From NCBI GenBank assembly GCA_001953115.1, contig LSSL01001617.1, positions 1 to 13,876 on the forward strand: DNA of 13,876 nt, in the 5' to 3' direction. The notes below the pieces were generated by a model, which did no database searches, was not told the DNA's origin, and was given only the letters and a program-made list of their open reading frames with translations. Both the position numbers and the translations under genes were made by a program. Origin of the DNA: Smittium mucronatum (Eukaryota; Kickxellomycota; Harpellomycetes; Harpellales; Legeriomycetaceae). How positions within the stretch are numbered: the first letter of the stretch is position 1; every line of letters starts with the position of its first letter. Shown in pieces: positions 1 to 7,189 of this stretch.

Positions 1-360
1 ATGAGGGGGGGGGGGGGTTAAAACATATAACTATTGCTAAATCCATTTATAAATCCTCAATTGGAAACTTTTTTTTCTTTATTATTCTAAATTTGTAGAT
101 TTTAAAAGGTTAAATGCATGTAGTAAAAGCATATGTGAATTAGTTCTAAATATACATATACATTTAAACATACAAGTGGTATCGGGAAATACAGCGCAGA
201 TAAAAAGTCTTCTGAAATTTCTTGGATCCGAATAGATTGAAATAAAAAAAGTAAGATAACTAAATAATAAAGCCATGAGCAATTTTATAACTTTTTGCGT
301 ATTTTTTTTTGTAATTTGTTTTTAGCTGCTCAGTTGGTGGCTTATTTGAGGTTTTTTCTA
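1..360 (+). repeat. Left terminal inverted repeat of the MULE
   Basis: Reads atga, then a run of 13 G, then ttaaaacatataactatt. It matches the reverse complement of 2548-2903 base for base except for five substitutions and two homopolymer-length differences (G13 against G10, T9 against T8) counted by eye. Homology stops sharply after the motif gaggttttttcta at 360, which fixes the inner edge. The outer edge may lie beyond the window. Confidence 0.95.
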
Positions 361-385
361 AATTTAAAAATATAATATCATAATA

Positions 386-2118
386 ATGAATTGGCCATAT
401 CCATTAATAATGATAGTTTGGATGAAATTTTCCTAAATATAGTCTTTTAAAATAAATTTCAAGCTTCAAATTTTTTGATTGAACAGAATATAAAATTAAA
501 TAGTCGACATAGTTATGTGTATAGCACTAGAAAAAGGATCACAGCAAGATGTATAAATCATGAGAGTAGCTAAAATTTTAACTATTCTTTAAAAAAGAAA
601 GAAAAATTCCATTTATTTAAGAATCAAAACCATCTGTGTTATAGAATAGCTCCCAGGTTATTAAAAAAAACTGTTAAATATATCCGAGCCGATACTAGAA
701 ACTTTTCCTGATACAAAGCCAATTGATATCAAAAAAATTGCTCTAGAAAAGTATCGCTCGGAAATTAATTACTGTATGGCATATAAAGGCCTTGAATCAC
801 TGAAGAATCAAAAATCTAAAAAACTAGAGCTAAAAATAAAAAAAATAAAAAATCCCCTCTTTAGAATTTATTAATTAAACCCCGGTTCAAATTGGGATTT
901 CAGGGCAAAAGATGGAAGATTTTACAATTGCGCTATTTTCCCCAATTTCTGCGTCTAATACGCTAGATTATTGATTACAGTAATCTTATTTGACGCTTGT
1001 TATTTAAAGTCGAAATATTTGGGGGTAGTTTTAATGGAATCTACAAAATCAGGATCAGAAAATATAATTCCAATTTCTTTTGGGATTTATTCAAATGAAA
1101 ACTCCGAGCCAAGGATATTTTTTTTAAAAATTTAATCAAAAAAAATTACTTTCTAACCAACTACAAAAATTTGGTTTTTATAAGTGATGGTATGAAAGGG
1201 ATTGAAAATTAAATATCCAATAAAATTCCAAATGCAAAAGATTCACGCTTCTTGGTTCATATAAGTAGGAAAATTGTTGGAAATATTGAGAAAAACATCA
1301 CTAAAAATCTTTGGGAGCCTGCTAATGATTTTGAAAAATCTTCATTTTTACAAAAAATGAAAGAAATAATATCCACAGATGACAATATATATGAATATCT
1401 CGTTGGAATAAAGTTCAAAAAATGGGAATGATCATATTTTCCAGCTCCTATATATGGAATTTTGTCATCAAATAATTGAGAATCTACTGACAAATAGCCT
1501 TCCAATGTTAGGGAAATAAATAATTTTGATTTAATAAATGATTTGTTTCTAAAAATTGGCAAAGAAATTCCCAGGAAATACGAAAGAATTTCTTGAAATG
1601 AAAACAATTTATCATTCAATACTAGAAATTCATTGCAAGAAAATATTACCTTGAGAAGCAGTAGAAATCTGAGGAGATCTGAAAAAACACTTTTGGAATA
1701 GAAGTTAATGAAAGAAATGGTAATAATGGATTTATCTTCTGGAAGTTGTACTTTCGCACAAAAGAATATGAAATTACATGCCTTCATTTATGTAGTGCAA
1801 TATCTTTCATGAAGCTAAATCATGAATTATATGTGGGTAAAATATACACAAGAAGCAATATTTTATTGACTTATGGATTCATTATAAACCCTTTGACGTT
1901 TTAACTCTCGTTTCTGAGGATTTTTCTATGCCTCCATTAGTTACTAAACTCTTCGGAAGACAAAAAAAAATAGATTTAGAAGCTTTGGTGAGTCTGAATA
2001 TAACTTAGGGATAAATTGCAGAAATTTCAGAACTGACGGAATCAAATTAAAAACATGTAGAAATAATACATATATTCAAAAAAAGTACGGTTGTTCTAAT
2101 ACTGATTATTCTGATTAA
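386..2118 (+). pseudogene. Decayed MULE transposase (MuDR-type DDE transposase with SWIM-like and zinc-knuckle tail)
   Basis: Reading the + strand in shifting frames recovers a full transposase in order. An N-terminal segment (about 481-572) ends YVYSTRKRITARC, as in MuDR N-terminal domains. A helical segment (about 699-800) contains IDIKKIALEKYRSEINYC. The first catalytic Asp is in DACYLKSKYLGVVLME (codon 992-994) and the second in FISDGMKGIE (codon 1186-1188). Then follow ITKNLWEPA and the MULE signature YGILSSNN-stop-EST near 1450-1490. A SWIM-like stretch (about 1740-1880) includes ITCLHLCSAISFMKL and YVGKIYTRSN. A C-terminal zinc-knuckle relic lies at 2017-2058. At least six in-frame stops (near 1209, 1428, 1480, 1495, 1594 and 1698) and at least two frameshifts (near 1120 and 1690) break it. 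The start is taken at the first ATG after the left TIR; the last recognisable codon is followed by TAA at 2116-2118. The third catalytic acidic residue was not assigned. Confidence 0.85.
2017..2058 (+). other. Relic CX2CX4HX4C zinc knuckle in the transposase tail
   Basis: The frame starting at 2017 reads CRNFRTDGIKLKTC. The first and last Cys are 13 residues apart, exactly as in a CCHC knuckle. The second Cys position is Phe and the His position is Ile, so both inner ligands are lost. A CCHC knuckle after the SWIM region is usual in MULE transposases, which supports the family call and shows decay at the metal site. Confidence 0.6.
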
Positions 2119-2522
2119 TTTTTACTTAGATTTTTTTTATTATAATTATAAAGTTATAATATATTTAATACAAGTAGTAGTAGAATAGCTATTTAACAAA
2201 ACCAAAATGGAAAATATTAAAAATAAAAATTTATAGATATATTAAAATTATACAAACTGTGATTTGTATTCTTTTTTAACAATATTTTTGTTATCAAAAG
2301 GTAATAAGACGCAATTATAGAAATTAAATATACACTAAAATGTGAAAATGTAATTTATAAGGTAAAGAAAGCTTTTTTAAAAGTAAAATATATGTTTTTC
2401 ATCAAAAATAAACGTATTATAATAAGTCAAACAGGGATTAGTTTTTATATAAGTTATTGGTAGCTAAACTTATATTTATATGATGGTATTGTAGTCATTT
2501 CATGAATACATAATTTTCATAT

Positions 2523-2828
2523 ATGAATGCAGTAATGAATTATCATCTAGAAAAAACCTCAAATAAGCCACCAACTGAGCAGCTAAAAACAAATTACAAA
2601 AAAAATACGCAAAAAGTTATAAAATTGCTCATGGCTTTATTATTTAGTTATCTTACTTTTTTTATTTCAATCTATTCGGCTCCAAGAAATTTCAAAAGAC
2701 TTTTTATTTGCGCTGTATTTCCCGATACCACTTGTATGTTTAAATGTATATGTATATTTAGAACTAATTCACATATGCTTTTACTACATGCATTTAACCT
2801 TTTAAAATCTACAAATTTAGAATTATAA
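2523..2828 (+). CDS. Hypothetical 101-codon ORF reading through the right TIR
   Basis: An ATG ORF begins 25 bp inside the unique region and runs through most of the right TIR. After a basic, hydrophilic N-terminus of about 35 residues it has a hydrophobic segment (LLMALLFSYLTFFISIYS) and a Cys-containing stretch (CMFKCICIF). The same frame is open over 66 codons in the left TIR (complement of 82-282), with conservative changes such as R/K. No family is recognised. It may be a chance ORF kept identical only because TIR arms stay alike, or a short captured gene. No promoter or splice signal is evident. Confidence 0.2.
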   Translation: MNAVMNYHLEKTSNKPPTEQLKTNYKKNTQKVIKLLMALLFSYLTFFISIYSAPRNFKRLFICAVFPDTTCMFKCICIFRTNSHMLLLHAFNLLKSTNLEL

Positions 2829-2903
2829 AGAAAAAAAAGTTTCCAATTGAGGATTTATAAATGGATTTAGTAATAGTTATATGTTTTAACCCCCCCCCCT
2901 CAT
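2548..2903 (-). repeat. Right terminal inverted repeat of the MULE
   Basis: Inverted partner of 1-360. The inner edge is tagaaaaaacctc at 2548. The outer edge is ten C followed by tcat, ending at 2903, which mirrors atga plus the G run at the window start. The arm carries an open reading frame that is also largely open in the left arm. Confidence 0.95.
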
Positions 2904-4610
2904 ATTATTGTTGAAATCTCACGATTCCTGAAAAGAATATTCCCCATATTATCGCTCGCTATCTGTCTAATTCCCAAAAGATCGTCAAATGCAAAGCAAA
3001 AGATTGAATTTTTGACTTTTTAGTGAATTTTTTTTTAAAAAAAATAAATTGAAGGAAGTTGTTGTTTTTATTTTAAGGTATCGCAATTCAAAGTATTTTA
3101 ATAGAGATTTTTTACTCATTCTGTGGCGTAGTTTTCACTTTTTTTCCTAGAAATGTAAATTAACCAATTTAAAACATAATTAAGAGTAAAAAAATAATAT
3201 GTGGTTATATTTCTTCTTTTAATATTCAGGTATTTTAATATGATGTTGTTCTAAAGAAGGATCAAAAATATTTAAAAAGCCGACTATTTTTGCAATTATT
3301 TGGAAATCTGACTATTTTTTCATTTGCCCTTTTATTTATCTATGTAAATGTAAATTTAAGTGTTTTTGGCTATCCGAAAATTTTTATTTTTATTATCAAT
3401 TTTTTTAATAAACGTTTGTTATTAACTTATGTAAAAAAAATTGGTATTTGCTTATTAAAAATTCATTTTTATCAATGTCATTATCGTTAAAAATTCCTTT
3501 TTTTTAGTATTATTCCTTTCAATTTTTTTTTATATATTCAAAACTTTTAAAAATAAATATAGAAGAACATAATTGTTTATTTTTTGAAACCAAAATGAGA
3601 AGAAAGTCCAAAAATAGCTTAAATATTAACCTTTCTTTTTATGAAGACTTGGTTATTTTTTATCACCCCCTCACAATTTTTTTATAATTTTGAGTCTGAA
3701 AAGTTATATTAATCCTTAATTATTATCATTGTAATATTTATGAACGATATAATGTCTGATTATTTAAACACCGAGAATTTTTTTATTGAAATAGTTGTTA
3801 AATCTTTATACAATTTTCGTTAATATTGGTAAAATTCTAAATATATTCTATCATTATTCGGTTATATTGGTTTTATTTTGTAAATAAAATGTCTAAAGCT
3901 CAGATGCTTTACCTGTTTTTTTCCTTTACAGGTTGAAATATTTTTAAAAAAATCCTCATTCGGTGTATTTTCTATCCAATATATACATATCCATTTTCGC
4001 TATAATTTATTTGATATGAATCAAATTTGGTACCAATTTTTTTCATTTTTGATACCTTTGGAGAAAATTATATCAGAAAAATATATTTAATATGCGGGTC
4101 AGCAGCTAATCCGGTTGGAAACCACAAATTTTTGAGTTTATTGAAAAATTTATTCATAATATTTAATATTATCAAACATAGCCTGATGTTTTCGTTAGTC
4201 ATGTATTTATAAAAAATATATCAGAGCTTCGGTTTTGCAAATTACTACTTGACTTATTACACGATAAAATTCCTTTAAAATTTTAGGGTTTTATTATATC
4301 GGCTTGATTTTTTAGAAATTTCAGGACTTTGATATTATCTCTATATTCTATCTTTAGTTTTAAATATTTTTTTAGATTGGTATTTAAAGTTTAAAACTCC
4401 TTATAGCCCTTAATTTTAAATGTATTCCCATAAGGGCAGATATCTGAATATTGGAGTTAATTTTTATTAATATAATATCACTAAAAAAAACTATCTGAAA
4501 ATATTGGTCAAGATAATAAACTGTATCAATTAAAATATCTATAAAAAAAAATAGTAGGAGTGAGGCATGAGTTTGACAACGGAAATGATTAAAAAATTGG
4601 ATTAAATATT

Positions 4611-4697
4611 AACCATCAGAAAAATACCAATCGAACAGCAACTACAATAAAAAATGAGTTGATTGTATAATACAATTAAAATCCTCATGCAATAATT
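4611..4697 (+). pseudogene. Possible FLYWCH-type zinc-finger relic
   Basis: One frame reads NHQKNTNRTATTIKNELIV, stop, YN, stop, NPHAI. It loosely follows the second half of a FLYWCH finger (C-x-A, then T, then I, ending HNH), a domain often found at the N-terminus of MULE-type transposases. The Cys ligands and the final His are missing and two stops interrupt it. The resemblance is short and may be chance; no transposase core is found beside it. Confidence 0.15.
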
Positions 4698-5282
4698 GAT
4701 TTTTTCTACTTTAATTAATAAATAAATGACGGAAAATTCTGATATATATTAACTTATCCACTTTTGTTTGAAACCTTTTTTTTTGCTCTAAAAAATTCAA
4801 ATCCACAATTTGATGCATTAAGAATAATTTTAAAAGTGTTATTAATAAGAAAAGTAGTGTATCCAGTGGAATATAAACCATGGTATCAAGTATATAATCT
4901 CTGGTAGTAGTAATATATATCAAACTTTGACAAAAAGTATTATGTGTTTTCATATTTTCCAGGACAGGAATAAATTTTCAAGAAATTTAGTAATAAAATA
5001 ATTGATTTTTTTTCACTTTCCGAAAAATGGAATTTTTATAAATAAGTTTAACTTTCTACGATAGCAATATGGAACATCTTATAGTAAAATTAAATTTTGC
5101 TGCATCTTTGGTAATATTTTTAGAATTTAAAAGGATATTTTTTAAAAAGTGGGCTTTGAATGTAATATTAAAAAAAAATTATAAAGGTTTGATTCAAAAA
5201 CTAAAATTTAAAAAAAAGGAATATAAGAGAATATAGTATAAGTAACAGGTATTAGCCATAGCCATTTTTTTTTCAAATCTCG

Positions 5283-5302
5283 AAAAAAAAAAAAAAAAAA
5301 AA
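5283..5302 (+). repeat. Poly(A) run of 20
   Basis: Twenty consecutive A bases, the longest homopolymer in the window, followed about 35 bp later by a T-rich run. No retroelement body or target duplication was found next to it, so it is recorded only as a simple repeat. Confidence 0.9.
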
Positions 5303-6012
5303 GAATTTGTTGAAATATGTCAATTTAGCTCACAATTTTTTTTTTCTTTTTAAAAAATTATCCTAGTTTGATTTTTTTTAGTGGTTCTGGGTTGGAATTT
5401 TCGTGTAAATTGAAATCACGTTCTGTATCCGATAAAGACTTTGAATGGTCGATTCGGATATAAATTGACAAGGTTGTGCATAAATTGCTCAAAATTGAAT
5501 AATTTTCCATTATTATACTGAATTTATCAATAAAAATATCTTTCGGGTGCAGCATCATTTAGGATATTTTTTTTAAAAAATAAATCGCTATAATTTCGAG
5601 GAAATTCGCTGATTCTTGAAAAGGTTTGGTGACTTTAAAAAAATTCAAGTTTCTAATTGCCAAATGTAAGTTTTTCCATTCGCTAATAAATAGCATTGTA
5701 CCAATGAGAAATAATATTTTAAAAGTACTAATGTTTGCATTGGCCGAAAGGTGGCCGCCATTTTTGAGATATTCTGAAAGGGTCAATTACGATTCAAAAA
5801 TTAATTTTCAGCGCCGAGTACATATAGATCATTGGTTATCTCAACTATTCCTTTGAATAATAAATTGGTAAACGTTTAACAAAAGTGAAATCGGCAAGTG
5901 GATTCGGTACCTGAAGGACATTGTTAACCATTTCAGAGCAAAAGGATTCGATTTTGTGTACCATATTTATCCAATATTCACTTGGAAAGCTTGGCTGCTT
6001 TTAAAAATATGC

Positions 6013-6295
6013 TTTTATTGGCGAACATATAATATATCATCAAATTAAAATAAGGTATAATTATTAACTTGAGACCGCTATTAGATTTGGTTATTGAAAA
6101 GGGATAAAATGAAAAGAACCTGTGCTCAGTATCTACTGGCTATGATAGTCCTATTCAGTAAAAAAGAGAGGATAATGGTATGGTTTTTATTGGCCTTTGT
6201 GGTGGATTTGAATGAAAAGATTACATGAAAAAAGGTATATTTCTATTCGCCAAAAGTTAATCATAATAAACGCTTAATCTACTCTTTTTATTGGC
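6013..6295. promoter_or_regulatory. Cluster of three CCAAT-type 10-mers upstream of NDUFS4
   Basis: The 10-mer TTTTATTGGC occurs at 6013-6022, 6185-6194 and 6286-6295. Its complement is GCCAATAAAA, so each copy contains an inverted CCAAT box. Further ATTGG cores lie at about 5738, 5833 and 5863. In fungi the CCAAT-binding HAP complex controls many respiratory genes, and the next gene downstream is a complex I subunit. The binding role is an inference from motif and position only. Confidence 0.35.
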
Positions 6296-6318
6296 TACAT
6301 ACAAAAGGGAGGAATTAG

Positions 6319-6468
6319 ATGGAGATGTTTGGGACTGTAATTGAATTTGTAAAAGCCGGACTCATTGAAACTTTTCTAAAATCATCAAAAGACGGTTCTA
6401 TAGTGAATTCAAAAACTTTTAAGAGTTTATTTTTCGACAAAAAGTTAGTAGAAATAGAAACAGCCTGA
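6319..6468 (+). CDS. Small 49-codon ORF just upstream of NDUFS4 (possible uORF)
   Basis: ATG at 6319 begins a frame of 49 residues (MEMFGTVIEFVKAGLIETF at the start, KKLVEIETA at the end) closed by TGA at 6466-6468, 35 bp before the NDUFS4 ATG and in a different frame. No family is recognised. If the NDUFS4 transcript begins upstream of 6319 this would be an upstream ORF lowering NDUFS4 translation; otherwise it may be a gene scrap or chance. The opposite strand is also open here. Confidence 0.2.
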   Translation: MEMFGTVIEFVKAGLIETFLKSSKDGSIVNSKTFKSLFFDKKLVEIETA

Positions 6469-6503
6469 GAATACAAAAGGTCATCAAAAAAGCAAATAAT
6501 CAA

Positions 6504-7135
6504 ATGATGGTTTTGGCTAAATCAGTTTTGGGAAAATGTGTGGCTGCACGTTTGTATTCGACAAAGATCGTGGTTTCACAATTGACACCTAGCTCAACTG
6601 CCACTCATTACAACCGCCAGGGGTTCGCTGTTGATCCAGAAACCAATGTCGAAACAGCAATCAAGCGTACACCTGAAATCGATGTATACTCAGCTACTGT
6701 TGGTAAGTCTTTTGAATATCTGTAGCTTTATCGATTAGATTATTTTTTTTTATTAGAGGATATAAAAGTTTTACAATTTTTGGGTATTTGATTTAAGAGG
6801 GTCAAATAAAGAACAAGGTTCTTATTTACAGACCCACAGCTACACCAACTCAGAGCGGTAAGGCTCAAGCTCGTGCTTGGACGATTGATTTCGATACTCT
6901 TGATCATGGAGATAGATGGGAGAACCAGCTTGTCGGCTGGAAGGGATCAGCAAACATTATGCAGAGCATCCGCATGAACAACTTTGCCACCAAAGAAGAG
7001 GCCATCAGGTTTGCCGAAAAGCAGGGCTGGGAATACCACATAAAAGAACCTAAATTCCCCAAATTCAAAGTCAAGTCTTACAAGGCCAATTTTACATACA
7101 ATCCAAACGAGCTCCGTTTCATATACACTAAATAG
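6504..7135 (+). CDS. NDUFS4: NADH dehydrogenase (ubiquinone) iron-sulfur protein 4, mitochondrial complex I 18-kDa accessory subunit
   Basis: Two exons, 6504-6702 and 6840-7135, give 164 residues, close to the usual family length. The protein sits at the base of the peripheral arm of respiratory complex I in the mitochondrion and is needed for assembly and stability of the NADH-oxidising module. The family signatures are clear: TPTQSG (residues 68-73), WTIDFDT, DRWENQLVGW, the segment ATKEEAIRFAEKQGWEY, and KSYKANF. Residues 1-20 are basic and Ser/Ala-rich and end ARLYST, a plausible mitochondrial presequence with Arg near the cleavage point. Two ATGs are adjacent; the second (6507) has A at -3 and G at +4, a better context. 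The C-terminus is FIYTK, so the Ser of the mammalian RVSTK tail is absent. The gene runs convergently into the reductase gene 54 bp beyond its stop. Confidence 0.93.
6703..6839 (+). other. NDUFS4 intron (137 nt) with tandem 3' splice sites
   Basis: The donor GTAAGT at 6703 leaves one base of a codon. The acceptor CCACAG ending at 6839 restores the frame directly into the conserved TPTQSG motif. A second AG, ending the classical acceptor TTATTTACAG at 6831, lies 8 nt upstream; using it would shift the frame and lose the conserved domain. If the intron is retained, translation stops at 6723-6725. Confidence 0.8.
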
Positions 7136-7137
7136 AG

Positions 7138-7143
7138 TTTATT
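7138..7143 (-). terminator. AATAAA polyadenylation signal of the reductase gene
   Basis: AATAAA on the - strand lies 47 nt past the reductase stop codon and only 3 bp from the NDUFS4 stop. Cleavage 10-30 nt further on would put the end of the reductase mRNA inside the NDUFS4 coding region. Confidence 0.55.
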
Positions 7144-7153
7144 AAGAGATTGG

Positions 7154-7186
7154 AATAAATCAGAGATATATTTTAATATAAATAAA
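7154..7186 (+). terminator. Two AATAAA polyadenylation signals of NDUFS4
   Basis: AATAAA at 7154-7159 and again at 7181-7186, 19 and 46 nt past the NDUFS4 stop. Both lie in the 54-bp gap between the convergent genes, so the NDUFS4 mRNA probably ends inside the reductase reading frame. Confidence 0.55.
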
Positions 7187-7189
7187 AAA

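Larger units (their letters stand above)
1..2903 (+). mobile_element. Mutator-like DNA transposon (MULE), non-autonomous, with long inverted repeats
   Basis: Two near-identical arms of about 355 bp face each other at 1-360 and 2548-2903 and enclose about 2.2 kb of unique DNA with a decayed + strand transposase. Long TIRs of this size around a MuDR/MULE-type transposase with a SWIM-like zinc segment are the hallmark of Mutator-like elements. MULEs usually make 9-bp target duplications. The right flank begins with attattgtt after position 2903, but the left flank lies outside the window, so insertion cannot be proved by a duplication. The arms could in principle extend further left. The element cannot make its own transposase as it stands. 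Confidence 0.85.
2904..6012. other. AT-rich intergenic stretch without a recognised gene
   Basis: This stretch is dominated by A/T homopolymers and short frames. From about 5360 to 5860 composition is less AT-rich and both strands hold short frames without good ATG starts: on - a frame ending at 5358, and on + a frame ending about 5856 with WPPFLRYSERVNYDSK. A further + frame at about 5876-6050 includes GKWIRYLKDIVNHFRAKG. None matches a family I know; they may be scraps of a decayed gene. I see no RNA gene or further inverted-repeat element. Confidence 0.5.

Noticed and set aside
880..905. Motif ccccggttcaaattggg, resembling a tRNA T-arm
   Set aside because: The stem does not pair properly, no D-arm or anticodon arm is found, and the bases code for a conserved-looking part of the transposase.
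1257..1787. A 176-codon frame on the - strand, the longest in the left part of the window
   Set aside because: It lies exactly antisense to the decayed transposase, whose MULE motifs (ITKNLWEPA, YGILSSN) are read on +. Its hydrophobic, low-information sequence fits a shadow frame.
5283..5302. A20 run considered as a retroelement tail
   Set aside because: No reverse transcriptase, element body or flanking target duplication was found next to it.
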